Of a DNA stretch of 64,000 bases, positions 53,555-61,904 are shown one piece after another. The notes under the pieces are model-generated. The model ran no database searches, had not been told where the DNA came from, and saw only the letters and a program-made list of their open reading frames with translations. The stretch lies in assembly GCA_003389325.1 (NCBI GenBank), contig QQVE01000051.1, positions 79,805 to 143,804 of the forward strand. The letters run 5' to 3'. A program made the position numbers and the translations under genes. This stretch comes from Planctomycetota bacterium (lineage in GTDB: Bacteria; Planctomycetota; Planctomycetia; Pirellulales; PALSA-1355). Every line of letters begins with the position of its first letter. The first letter of the stretch is position 1.

Positions 53555-54586
53555 TTACAAAGAAAGTCGCCCCCAAACCCGCGGCCTCGTCTTGGTGGCC
53601 GTGGGTGCCACGCTCGCGGCTAACCGCCGCATCCCCTCAGCTTGCGAAATGCGCGGTTCGAAACCGAAATCATTCCTGGCCTTGCTGATATCGAAGTAGT
53701 GCGAAGTGCCGAGCTGCGCAGCCAGAAAGCGTGTCATGCGCGGTTCTCCCGGCAGACGCAACGAGCGGTAGATCGCCTCCAACACCGCGCCAACCCGCCA
53801 AGCTGCGGAGAGAGAAATCGACCGCTTCACCGGCGGCAAGCCTGCCACTGCCAGGATCTCGTCGATCCACTCCCAACAGTTCACCGGCTGGCCCTGGCTG
53901 ATGAAGTAGGCGTTTCCCGCCACTGCCGAGCCGGGCGCCAGCATGTCGGCGGCCTGCAAGTGGGCTTCCGCGGCGTTGTCGACGTACACCATGTCAATCA
54001 GGTTCGAGCCATCCCCCACGCGCCGCAGTTGTCCGGCCTTGGCCCGAGCGATCAAACGCGGAATCAGGTGACGGTCGCCCGGGCCCCAGATCAAGTGGGG
54101 CCGCAATGCACAGGTTGCTAGCACGTCGTCGTTGGCTGCCAGTGCCTCCTGTTCGCCGAGCGCCTTGGTATGGGCATAGTGGCACAACCAACGCCCGGAG
54201 TACCCGACGGTTTCGTCCACGCCCTCCTGCGACGTTCCATCAAAGGTAACGCTGGGGCTGCTCGTGTACACCAAACGCGCAACGCCATGGCGACGACAAC
54301 CGTCGATCACGTGGCGTGTCCCTAGGACATTGGTGTCGTAGAAGTCCTGCCACGGTCCCCAGATGCCGGCGATGCCCGCCGCGTGAAACACGACGTCCAT
54401 CCCGGCGCATGCCGCACGGACCGTCTCTGCATCGCGCAAGTCGCCTCGCATACATTCGACGCCATGCTGGGCCAGTTCGGGGTAGTTCCCGCGTGCCAGG
54501 CTGCGCACTTGATCGCCGCGCGCAAGGAGTTGATCGATGATATATCGCGCCAGAAAGCCGCCGCCGCCGGTCACGAGCGCCCGCAT
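53555..54586 (-). CDS. OleD-like NAD(P)-dependent reductase (extended SDR)
   Basis: The 343-aa protein starts MRALVTGGGGFLARYIIDQL, an extended-SDR Rossmann motif. It has the serine of VYTSSPSV and the catalytic Tyr-x3-Lys in YAHTKALGE. It resembles the 3-beta-hydroxysteroid-dehydrogenase-like OleD, which reduces the beta-keto acid made by OleA. It lies 6 bp after the OleC-like gene, the usual oleC-oleD neighbourhood. A sterol or sugar substrate is less likely given the partner but not excluded. Confidence 0.82.
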   Translation of the reverse strand: MRALVTGGGGFLARYIIDQLLARGDQVRSLARGNYPELAQHGVECMRGDLRDAETVRAACAGMDVVFHAAGIAGIWGPWQDFYDTNVLGTRHVIDGCRRHGVARLVYTSSPSVTFDGTSQEGVDETVGYSGRWLCHYAHTKALGEQEALAANDDVLATCALRPHLIWGPGDRHLIPRLIARAKAGQLRRVGDGSNLIDMVYVDNAAEAHLQAADMLAPGSAVAGNAYFISQGQPVNCWEWIDEILAVAGLPPVKRSISLSAAWRVGAVLEAIYRSLRLPGEPRMTRFLAAQLGTSHYFDISKARNDFGFEPRISQAEGMRRLAASVAPTATKTRPRVWGRLSL

Positions 54587-54592
54587 CGCCGC

Positions 54593-56290
54593 CTACCTCA
54601 GATTTCGAGCCGCCCAAATCGCCAGTTTCTCGCGGCCGATCTTGGCATTGTGCCGTACGTCGACCGGCATCGAGCGAATGATGAGAAAGTCGCGGATGCA
54701 CGCGGTAAGGGGATGAGCTTCGGCCATCGCTCGCAATTCGTCGACGAGCGCGCCCCGCGACAGCGCTCCCCTGGGCCGCTTTTCCGGGCGGGGCTCGACG
54801 ACGATGGCCGGCCTCTGCTGGGGCGACGGGCCCATGCCCACCAGGGCCGAACGGTAGACGGCCGGGTGCTGATTAAAAATCGCCTCGCAGGGAATCGTGT
54901 ACATCGTGCCGTGGCCGGACTGGACGCGATGGGCCTTGCGGCCGCAAAACCAAAACCGCCCCCGCTCGTCGAAATAACCGACGTCGCCCATCCGATGCCA
55001 TGTGTCTCCTCCGTCGGAGATTTTCGAAAGGGCATTCGCCTCGCGCCGCGTCACGTACTCGTGAGTGACGACCGGCCCGCAGACAATCAGCTCGCCGATC
55101 TCACCCGGCGGCAGTTCGGTGGTCTCGTTCAAAGTGGCAATCGGCTCGTCGGACGTAGCGATGACTTTCCAGCGGATCCCAGGAAAACGCGTGCCAACGC
55201 AAGTACCACCCCCTTGGGCCCAGGCGGCGCGCGTCTCGGTGAGGACTTCGCTGGCCGCGATCGAAGCCACGGGCAATGCCTCGGTCGCACCGTAGGGCGT
55301 AAAAATGTCGCCGTCGCCAGCGATGCAGCCCTTCATGCGCGCTAACACCTCGGGAGGCACGGGTGCCCCGGCCGAGATCACACGCCGCAAGCTGGGCAAT
55401 TGCACGTTGTGCTGCTGGCAATACTGTCCGACGCGATTCCAAATCGCCGGGGAGCCGAACGATTGCGTGATGTTCCAGTCGTGGATCGCTTCGACGATGT
55501 TGCGAGGATCGACCCGGGCCGGCCGCGTGGCGTCCATGTCGGGAATGACCGTAGTGACGCCCATGGCGCCGTTGAACAGGCCGAACAGCGGAAAACCCGC
55601 CAGGTCGATCTCGCCCGGCTGGATGCCGTAGTGCTCGCCAATTTCCGCGACCTGCCGATCGAAGATTTCGTGACGATAGAGCACGCCTTTGGGTGGCCCC
55701 GTGCTACCGGAAGTGAAGATAATCGCCGCCGGATCGTCGGCGCCGGTGTCCTCGCAGAACGGCTCGCCCGTGCCCATGGCGCGTACCGCGTCGAGGGTGA
55801 TGGCGCCTGCGAACGCTCGCCGTCCCACGGTCACGTGGTGCCGCGACTTGGGAAACTTCCCCTTGAGCAGCCATCGAATTGCATGCACGACCGGAATCGC
55901 TACGAAGCCTTCCGGTTCGACCTGCTCGAGGCAGGAGATCAGGTTACTGCGGCCCATGCCCGGATCGATCAGCACCACGACGATGCCTGCTTTGAGCATC
56001 GCAAACACCAGCGCAATGAAATCCTTGCCGGGCCGCACGAGCAAGGCGATCCGCTGCCCGGGCCGGATGCCCAGGGCCCGAAAGCCGTGGGCGAGTCGAT
56101 TGGTCTCGTTTTCGAGTTCGGCGAACGTGCAGGTGTCGTACTGTCGCTTGCCCCCCTTGCGCTTGCACGGCACGACCACGGCAAGCGTGTCGGGGTAGCG
56201 CCGGGCCATTTCCGTCAGACGCCGTGCCACGTTCACACGCGAACCAGAACTCATTGCCGCGGGGCTCGATGTCGACGCCGCTCTCGTCAT
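54593..56290 (-). CDS. OleC-like AMP-dependent synthetase
   Basis: The 565-aa ANL-superfamily enzyme has the P-loop FTSGSTGPPKGVLYRHE, the A5-type FTPYGATEALP and the A7-A8 segment WHRMGDVGYFDERGRFW...GRKAHRV. The catalytic lysine region near the end (HNAKIGREKLAIWA) is present. It resembles OleC, which acts on the beta-hydroxy acid from OleD to form a beta-lactone on the way to an olefin. The ATG at 56290 is chosen; the frame stays open to 56605 but that would overlap the upstream gene by 304 bp. Confidence 0.85.
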   Translation of the reverse strand: MTRAASTSSPAAMSSGSRVNVARRLTEMARRYPDTLAVVVPCKRKGGKRQYDTCTFAELENETNRLAHGFRALGIRPGQRIALLVRPGKDFIALVFAMLKAGIVVVLIDPGMGRSNLISCLEQVEPEGFVAIPVVHAIRWLLKGKFPKSRHHVTVGRRAFAGAITLDAVRAMGTGEPFCEDTGADDPAAIIFTSGSTGPPKGVLYRHEIFDRQVAEIGEHYGIQPGEIDLAGFPLFGLFNGAMGVTTVIPDMDATRPARVDPRNIVEAIHDWNITQSFGSPAIWNRVGQYCQQHNVQLPSLRRVISAGAPVPPEVLARMKGCIAGDGDIFTPYGATEALPVASIAASEVLTETRAAWAQGGGTCVGTRFPGIRWKVIATSDEPIATLNETTELPPGEIGELIVCGPVVTHEYVTRREANALSKISDGGDTWHRMGDVGYFDERGRFWFCGRKAHRVQSGHGTMYTIPCEAIFNQHPAVYRSALVGMGPSPQQRPAIVVEPRPEKRPRGALSRGALVDELRAMAEAHPLTACIRDFLIIRSMPVDVRHNAKIGREKLAIWAARNLR

Positions 56291-56301
56291 ACAACCTTCC
56301 C

Positions 56302-57195
56302 TCAACGGCCAAGTTCGCGCTTGGCGATCACGTGCGACTCCAGGCATTCGATAACGTGTCGGCCCACGTCCACTTCGAGCGTGCGAGACAAGGCTTGCCA
56401 GCCTGGCACCGCATTCACCTCGAGCGTGTAACAGCGACCATCGCGCGCGGGCAACAAGTCGACTCCAGCCAGCGGAGCCCCCACCGCGGCGGCTGCACGG
56501 CGGGCCATCTCGGCCCAACTCGTCTGCAGCTCCACGCGCTCGGTCGTGGCGCCGCGACTGACGTTGGTGCGCCAGTCGAGCGGATTGCGGCGCCGCATGG
56601 CCCACATTGCCTCGCCAGCGATCAGCACGCGAATGTCGTACCCATCATGCGGGATGAATCGCTGCAGGTAAAGGACGGCGCCCAACCCCACCAACAAGTG
56701 GAACGTGCGTTGCGCGAGCGCTTCATCGTTGAGCCTCACGATTCCGCGGCCCTCGGAGCCGAATAGCGGTTTGACGACGACGTCGCCGCCGAGCTGATGG
56801 AACGCTTCCTGCCCTTGGGCTACCGTCTGGCAGACGATCGTCGGCGGCGTGAGCAAGCCGGCGGCAGCCAGCTTCGCGCTTGCCAGATACTTGTCGACGG
56901 CCGCCTCGATGGCCCGTGGCGGATTCATCACGGTCGTGCCGGCCGACTCCAACCGCCCCAGCACGTCCATGCGAAACACGACCTGTTCCAGCGTGGCCGG
57001 GGTCATCGTGCGCACCAGCAGGGCATCGACGCCGCGCAGGTCGAGCGATCCGCCCGCGAATTGAGGCCCCTCGGGTAGCAATCCGGCCGCCAGGTCGCGG
57101 AAAGCGACCGGTGTCAACTCGTGCCGACTGCCGGCAGCCCGCTGCAAGTCGCGCAGATACCAGCTGTCGCGGGAGCAAAGGATGGCGAAATGCAT
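56302..57195 (-). CDS. RimK-like ATP-grasp alpha-L-glutamate ligase
   Basis: The 297-aa ATP-grasp protein begins HFAILCSRDSWYLRDLQRAA. It contains VNKYL-like VDKYLASAKLAAAGLLTPPT, the glycine-rich ATP loop KPLFGSEGRGIVRL and the metal-ligand region LEVNAVPGWQALSR. The RimK/MptN family ligates glutamate to acceptors. Its place just after mch suggests glutamate addition to the tetrahydromethanopterin cofactor, as in C1-gene clusters of methylotrophs, but ribosomal or other acceptors are possible. ATG at 57195 is preferred over the GTG at 57204. Confidence 0.82.
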   Translation of the reverse strand: MHFAILCSRDSWYLRDLQRAAGSRHELTPVAFRDLAAGLLPEGPQFAGGSLDLRGVDALLVRTMTPATLEQVVFRMDVLGRLESAGTTVMNPPRAIEAAVDKYLASAKLAAAGLLTPPTIVCQTVAQGQEAFHQLGGDVVVKPLFGSEGRGIVRLNDEALAQRTFHLLVGLGAVLYLQRFIPHDGYDIRVLIAGEAMWAMRRRNPLDWRTNVSRGATTERVELQTSWAEMARRAAAAVGAPLAGVDLLPARDGRCYTLEVNAVPGWQALSRTLEVDVGRHVIECLESHVIAKRELGR

Positions 57196-57230
57196 GGCGA
57201 CCACGCGCGACGGAGCCTGACTTGGACCGG

Positions 57231-58199
57231 CTAGTGCCCGACGTGCCGCAAATCGAACGACTCGTGGATCACCCGCGGTACGGTATGGCCGAAGCGATAC
57301 GCGCGTCCGGTGTCGAGGTTCGAAAACGTTACGACTGCCGGGCTGAACAGCGCAGGATCGATCTTGTAGAAGTCGCGATGATAACGCTCAAAAATTGCCG
57401 CGAACGTCTGCCCATGGTCCGGCGAGGCGGCACTGGGCACCTTCGGCCCGATTTTTTGCAAACTCGCGTCGTCTCCGCGCACGTAGAGCATCACCTCGCC
57501 GCCATAGAGAATTGCGTCGTTGGTGCGCCCGATTGCCGACAGGTCGTCGGACGACGCAGGCGGCAGAGGCGCTGTTCCAAAGCCGCTTACGACACGCCGC
57601 AAGTCGAATCCCAACTCAAAGAGCTTGTGCAGTGCCGTCTCGACGCTGCGCGCCACGACCTGAATGGCGCCGGCCAGGCTCGACGTGGGGGCCGCCAATA
57701 GCGTCAACGCGTCGGGTGCCACGCCACACTCGGCCGCGATCTTCGAGCACACCTCGTCGGGCGGCAGCTTGCTGGTTTCCAATACGCCCACCGCGCGCGA
57801 CGGCTTTTCCCGGCACCCAATCGTGTCGAACAGTCTCTCCTTGGCGGCCGCGGATCGCATCGGCCCGGACCCCATGGCAAAGTACTTTCCGACCGAGATC
57901 TGCCATCCGGCGTATTGAGCGGCCATGCAGGCCTCGAGGGGATGGTCGGTGCGCGTTACGACGGCCATCCCCGGCGTGAGCTCCTGGGCCGACGGTACGA
58001 ACTGCACGCTACCCAGGCCGGCCATGCAGATTTCCGCCAGACGACGCCCCGCCTCGAGCCCGCCGGCGACGGAAACGCCGCAATCGAACAGTCGCGTGCC
58101 GCTGGAGGCCGTTTGAACCTCGACGTGCAGCAATTCGGTGTCGCCTGCGAGCGCGTCACACAATTCGGCGGCTCGATCATTGAGTGAGGGCATCGGCAT
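57231..58199 (-). CDS. mch: Methenyltetrahydromethanopterin cyclohydrolase
   Basis: The 322-aa enzyme interconverts methenyl- and formyl-tetrahydromethanopterin in the C1 oxidation branch shared by methylotrophs, methanogens and many planctomycetes. Visible family segments are LNDRAAELCDAL, LFDCGVSVAGGLEAGRRLAEICMAGLG, PLEACMAAQYAGWQIS and YFAMGSGPMRS. The length is right for Mch. It heads the minus-strand run leading to the ole and FAS genes. Other pathway genes (fae, fhc, mtd) are not in the window. Confidence 0.93.
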   Translation of the reverse strand: MPMPSLNDRAAELCDALAGDTELLHVEVQTASSGTRLFDCGVSVAGGLEAGRRLAEICMAGLGSVQFVPSAQELTPGMAVVTRTDHPLEACMAAQYAGWQISVGKYFAMGSGPMRSAAAKERLFDTIGCREKPSRAVGVLETSKLPPDEVCSKIAAECGVAPDALTLLAAPTSSLAGAIQVVARSVETALHKLFELGFDLRRVVSGFGTAPLPPASSDDLSAIGRTNDAILYGGEVMLYVRGDDASLQKIGPKVPSAASPDHGQTFAAIFERYHRDFYKIDPALFSPAVVTFSNLDTGRAYRFGHTVPRVIHESFDLRHVGH

Positions 58200-58384
58200 T
58201 TGAAAAGAATCTCGTGAATACGGAATGAAAGCGAGCGGTCATCATCCTTGTTTGTCCCGCTGCCTGCAATGGTGCGGCCGCTTGACTCAAACATGGTGCT
58301 CGGCAGCGTGGCCAGAAAGGGTTGGCCTCGATAGAATAGGGCCGTGTTCCCACCTAACGGCTCCGGACACATGGAGACGGCCCG

Positions 58385-59047
58385 TTGCCCAGCCTGACGG
58401 TCGAAAACTACATCAAGGCGATTTTCCAGATTTGCCAGGCCGGCGAAGGACAAGCCGCCACCGGACAATTGGCTGCGGCCCTGGGCGTTTCGCCCGGTAC
58501 GGTCACCAGCATGCTCAAAACGTTGAGCGAGAGTCGGCTGGCCACCTACACGCCCTATGAAGGCGTTCGGCTCACCGCGGCCGGAAACGCGCTGGCCTTG
58601 CGCGTCGTCCGGCGGCACCGCCTGATTGAATTGTTCCTGGTCAAGACGCTCGACCTCTCGTGGGACGAAGTCCACGAAGAGGCCGAACACATGGAACACG
58701 CTGTCAGCGATCGGCTCATCGATCGCATCGACACCTTTCTCGGGCATCCCGAGGTCGACCCGCACGGCGACCCGATTCCGCGTTCCGACGGCACGCTGCG
58801 CGTGCCCGCCAGCCGCACGCTGGCCGAATGCCAGGTGGGTGACGGCTTTCAACTGGCCCGCGTCATCGATCAGTCGCCCGAGTTCCTGCGTTTCCTGAGC
58901 AATTCCGGGCTGCCGCTGGGCGTGTCCGGGCGGATCGTCGCCAATACGCCCGAGGCAGGGATCGTTACGGTCTCGATCGATGGCCAGGAAACGACACTGG
59001 GGCAGGCCGCCGCAGAGAAACTTCTAGTGACGACGCCGGGCGAATAG
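58385..59047 (+). CDS. DtxR/MntR-family metal-dependent regulator
   Basis: The 220-aa protein has a winged helix (about 1-70) that starts PSLTVENYIKAIFQI and includes GVSPGTVTSMLKTLSESRL. A dimerisation/metal domain (about 75-145) follows, with HRLIELFLVKTL, HEEAEHMEHAVSDRLI and HPEVDPHGDPIP, which supplies the Glu/His metal ligands. A FeoA-type SH3-like C-terminus (about 150-215) completes it. It probably represses metal-uptake genes when Mn(II) or Fe(II) is bound. The only fitting start is TTG at 58385, since an upstream ATG is out of frame. It is divergent from mch. Confidence 0.87.
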   Translation: MPSLTVENYIKAIFQICQAGEGQAATGQLAAALGVSPGTVTSMLKTLSESRLATYTPYEGVRLTAAGNALALRVVRRHRLIELFLVKTLDLSWDEVHEEAEHMEHAVSDRLIDRIDTFLGHPEVDPHGDPIPRSDGTLRVPASRTLAECQVGDGFQLARVIDQSPEFLRFLSNSGLPLGVSGRIVANTPEAGIVTVSIDGQETTLGQAAAEKLLVTTPGE

Positions 59048-59119
59048 CTTGCTCATCGAGCGCCCGCCCGCCCCGATGCACGTGGGACACCGAGGCAGGC
59101 AGGAGCATGCTCGAGGTGG

Positions 59120-61426
59120 CTAGGCGTCGACGCCCGCGGGTTGGGCGTCGTCGGGTTTCGCCGGCAAGGCCGGAGGCCTGGCTTCCGGCGGCGCGGGCTT
59201 TTGAGCCTCGACCTTGCCCGGGTCAGGCGGAATGGACGGCGCGCGGGCCGGCAATCCCCCCTGCTTGGCAAACATGTCGCGCAGCTTCTGAGCCCCCACG
59301 TCTCGCGGCTCGATGTCCAAAGCCTTGTCCAGCTCGCGGACAGCCTGCTTCGGATAGTTCAGGAAGCCAAAGTGATAGCCTAGCAGGAACCGGATCGCTC
59401 CGTCGTCGGGGTCGGCGTCGCGAGCCTTCTCTGCCGCGCGAATCTGATTGGTGTACTGCTGGATATCGGGATAGAGCTGCGTGTAGTTTGTCACCACGTT
59501 GCCCCATTCGCTGTCCGGCAGCATCTGCATGCCCGTCTGCACTGTGTTGGCCGCCGCGTCATACTGGCCGAGCGCAAACAACGCCTGTCCCATCAGCAGC
59601 ACCACGGCGCCATTGTTGGGATCGTCGATCATGGCATGCTGCCAATCGCGAATCGCCTCCTCGTACCGGCCTTCCTCGAAAGCCACCTCGCCGAGGTTGA
59701 TGAACTCCGAGGCCCCTTGCGCATCGGCCGGAGCGCTCAGCGCCTGCGCGTCGTCGACCGGCTGATTCGCGATCACCGGTTGGCCAGCGTCTGCATCGGC
59801 GTAGATGTACGTCGTCGCAGCCGGGTAGCCGTAGTCGAAACCGTAGTTGTACGGATAGCCAAATCCGTAGCCGCCGAACCCACCGGAATAGTACGGCCAG
59901 CCCAGACCCCAACCCAGAAACGGATAGGCCAGTCCGATGCCGAAACCATACCACGGGTAAAACGGGCGATAGAAGCGCCTTCCAAAGCCGTAGCCGTACC
60001 AACCCCGGTTGGAACCCCACCAATTCTTACGACCATATCGACCCCAGTTGTTGCGACCCCAGTCGTTACGGCCCCAGCTACCGCGACCTCCCCAGTCGTA
60101 GCGATTCCAGTCACCGCGATTCCAATCACCACGGCCACCGCGGCCCCGACCATCGAAATCGCCTCCGCGCGGTCCGCCACGGCCGACGATAGGTCCACCA
60201 CGGCCGACGATAGGTCCACCATCGCCACGACTGGGTCCACGGTCACCACGACCGGGTCCACCGTCACCACGACCGGGTCCACCGTCACCACGACCGGGTC
60301 CACCGTCACCACGACCGGGTCCACCGTCACCACGACCGGGTCCACCATCGCCACGTCCGGGACCACCGTCACCGCGACCAGGTCCACCGTCACCGCGACC
60401 AGGTCCACCGTCACCACGACCGGGTCCACCATCGCCGCGACCGGGTCCACCGTCACCGCGACCGGGAACAAAGCCACCGCGGCCGGGTTTGCTGTTGCCA
60501 CGGCCAGGCGCTTCCCGTGTCAAACCGCTGCGCCCAGGGCCGCTCGGACTTGTGGGCCGAGCCGAGGTCCAGCTTCGGCGCTGCATGTTATTCAGGCTGC
60601 CCTTGTCCCCGAAGTTGCGCGAGGCAAAGTCTCCGCCGCGGATGCTAGGCGCGCTGCGGGACCCACCGGGAGACGATCCCCGCGAGAAGCCGCTTGGCGA
60701 CCTTCCGCCGGGCGTGGCGGCAGAAATCGATCGCGGTGTCGAGCCGCGCAAGGCCGATGGCCCGCGTGAACCGCTGGACCTTCCAGCCGTCGTATCGCGT
60801 CCCACCGAGTTGAAGTTGCGCTTCACGAAGTTCGGGCTCGCCGAACTCGAGCGGCTGGAACTCCCCAGCCGCGAGCTGCCGAACGACCGCATGCTCGGAC
60901 TGCTCGAACTGGGCCCTCGACTCGAAAACGAGCGACTGCTATTCGACGACCGCGGGGCCGATCGGGTAATCGCTGGGGAAGAGCTGCGAGGCGAAATACT
61001 GCGCGGCGAGCTGCTGGAGCCGGAACGCGGCACCGCCATTCGCGACGGGCCACCGCCGCGGGAAGACAGATTGCTGCGCATCGACGGACTGCTGCGAACC
61101 GTGGGACCCGAACTGCGCGACGGTGCTCTGCTGCTGAACGAGCGCGATCCGCCGCTGGAGCGCGAGCCGCTGCTGAAGGAGCGAACGCTGGGGCCGCGAG
61201 AACCACCGCTGAAGGAGCGCGAAGGCCCCGACGAACGGCCGCTAAAAGACCGCGAGCCTCCGCCTCCGAACGAGCGCCCGCCGCCTCCGCCGCGCGCCGC
61301 GCCTCCGCCGCGTCCTCCCCCTCCACCACCGCCACGCCCGCCGCGTTGAGCCATCGCGGGCATGGCCTCGAGTAACATCAATCCGACGGCAATTGCCACC
61401 AAGAAACGCGAAACACGAAATTTCAT
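59120..61426 (-). CDS. Secreted Gly/Arg/Ser-rich protein with TPR domain
   Basis: The 768-aa protein has a signal peptide (about 1-26, ending AMAQ). A long low-complexity part (about 27-300) of Gly, Arg and Ser follows. Next are twelve heptapeptide units of the GRGDGGP type (about 321-404), then a Gly/Trp/Tyr/Phe-rich segment (about 455-545, e.g. FYPWYGFGIGLAYPF). Two or three TPR-like repeats (about 570-720) with EAIRDWQHAMIDDPNNGAV come last, before a Pro/Ala-rich tail. The composition suggests an extracellular or cell-surface scaffold; no enzymatic domain is visible. ATG at 61426 fits the signal peptide. Confidence 0.75.
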   Translation of the reverse strand: MKFRVSRFLVAIAVGLMLLEAMPAMAQRGGRGGGGGGGRGGGAARGGGGGRSFGGGGSRSFSGRSSGPSRSFSGGSRGPSVRSFSSGSRSSGGSRSFSSRAPSRSSGPTVRSSPSMRSNLSSRGGGPSRMAVPRSGSSSSPRSISPRSSSPAITRSAPRSSNSSRSFSSRGPSSSSPSMRSFGSSRLGSSSRSSSASPNFVKRNFNSVGRDTTAGRSSGSRGPSALRGSTPRSISAATPGGRSPSGFSRGSSPGGSRSAPSIRGGDFASRNFGDKGSLNNMQRRSWTSARPTSPSGPGRSGLTREAPGRGNSKPGRGGFVPGRGDGGPGRGDGGPGRGDGGPGRGDGGPGRGDGGPGRGDGGPGRGDGGPGRGDGGPGRGDGGPGRGDGGPGRGDRGPSRGDGGPIVGRGGPIVGRGGPRGGDFDGRGRGGRGDWNRGDWNRYDWGGRGSWGRNDWGRNNWGRYGRKNWWGSNRGWYGYGFGRRFYRPFYPWYGFGIGLAYPFLGWGLGWPYYSGGFGGYGFGYPYNYGFDYGYPAATTYIYADADAGQPVIANQPVDDAQALSAPADAQGASEFINLGEVAFEEGRYEEAIRDWQHAMIDDPNNGAVVLLMGQALFALGQYDAAANTVQTGMQMLPDSEWGNVVTNYTQLYPDIQQYTNQIRAAEKARDADPDDGAIRFLLGYHFGFLNYPKQAVRELDKALDIEPRDVGAQKLRDMFAKQGGLPARAPSIPPDPGKVEAQKPAPPEARPPALPAKPDDAQPAGVDA
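60213..60464. repeat. Twelve tandem 21-bp units inside the Gly/Arg-rich gene
   Basis: Twelve direct units of 21 bp run without spacers. Five consecutive copies from 60255 onwards are nearly identical, including GGTCCACCGTCACCACGACC on the plus strand, while outer copies differ at a few bases. The minus-strand translation is GRGDGGP repeated, and 21 is divisible by three, so the frame is kept. The homogenised centre and diverged edges indicate recent expansion by slippage or unequal exchange. Confidence 0.95.
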
Positions 61427-61681
61427 CTGCGCACCTCATTTGGAGAGCAAAGCTCTCCGTGTGCTCACGTCGCCAATAGAGATTCTACACGTGAGCTCCC
61501 CGCGGGGCGCGGGTGTCCAGGCCGGAATTCGGCGAGAATCTTGCGAACGAGATCCGACGACGCCCCCAATGGAGAGCGTTTCGCCGGTTGTCGAATCCAC
61601 CGTAGGCGGCACGACTCCCCTGCCCCGCAGAAACGAAGGCAACGGTCGTCCCCACACGCACGTGGGCGGGGAGGCCAGGCT
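61427..61681. other. Intergenic stretch before the SRP RNA promoter
   Basis: About 255 bp between the start of the Gly/Arg-rich gene (minus) and the SRP RNA promoter (plus). I see no gene. A GC-rich hairpin-like sequence, CCCCACACGCACGTGGGCGG, begins near 61652. The minus-strand gene's promoter should lie in the first half. Confidence 0.5.
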
Positions 61682-61710
61682 TTGACGAACGATGCCTCGT
61701 CCGTCAGAAT
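61682..61710 (+). promoter_or_regulatory. Candidate promoter of the SRP RNA gene
   Basis: TTGACG (61682-61687) and CAGAAT (61705-61710) are separated by 17 bp, matching the vegetative consensus at five of six and four of six positions. Initiation would fall near 61717, about 20 nt before the first helix of the RNA, so the 5' end would need trimming or the RNA has a short leader. Confidence 0.4.
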
Positions 61711-61736
61711 GTCCATTAAAGGTATTCGATTCGTCG

Positions 61737-61848
61737 CGGCCTCGCATGAGAGGCCCTCGCAATGGGGACCTGTGAACCTGGTCAGGGACGAAAGTCAGCA
61801 GCCATAAGCAGTCATCTCTTTGTGCGTAGGGTCTCTCATTCGAGGCCG
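61737..61848 (+). ncRNA. ffs: Small signal recognition particle RNA (4.5S type)
   Basis: This RNA of about 112 nt has the SRP helix-8 core: CCTGGTCAGG, an apical GAC-GAAA-GTC stem with a GAAA tetraloop, then AGCAGCC. This is the universal GUCAGG/AGCAGCC arrangement that binds Ffh. The outer stem is perfect: CGGCCTCG (61737-61744) pairs with CGAGGCCG (61841-61848). It is extended by ATGAGAG/CTCTCAT and by CCCTCGCA with TGCGTAGGG. It contains no Alu domain, so it is the short bacterial type. dnaX follows 56 bp downstream, a common genomic association. The exact ends are uncertain by several nucleotides. Confidence 0.88.
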
Positions 61849-61904
61849 AATCCCGAGCAACGCCCGCCCAAGGGCCACGTCTGCACTCCAACGCGTCAGC
61901 CACG

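Noticed and set aside
56291..56605. N-terminal extension of the OleC-like protein
   Set aside because: The extra codons overlap the ATP-grasp gene and are Arg/Gly-rich without similarity to the family; ATG at 56290 gives a normal protein.
60213..60464. Regular repeats as a CRISPR array
   Set aside because: Units are directly adjacent without spacers, 21 bp long and in frame within a coding gene; no cas genes are nearby.
60489..61349. 286-codon plus-strand frame rich in Arg/Pro/Leu
   Set aside because: Antisense of the Gly/Arg/Ser-rich secreted protein; its low-complexity sequence is a by-product of that gene.
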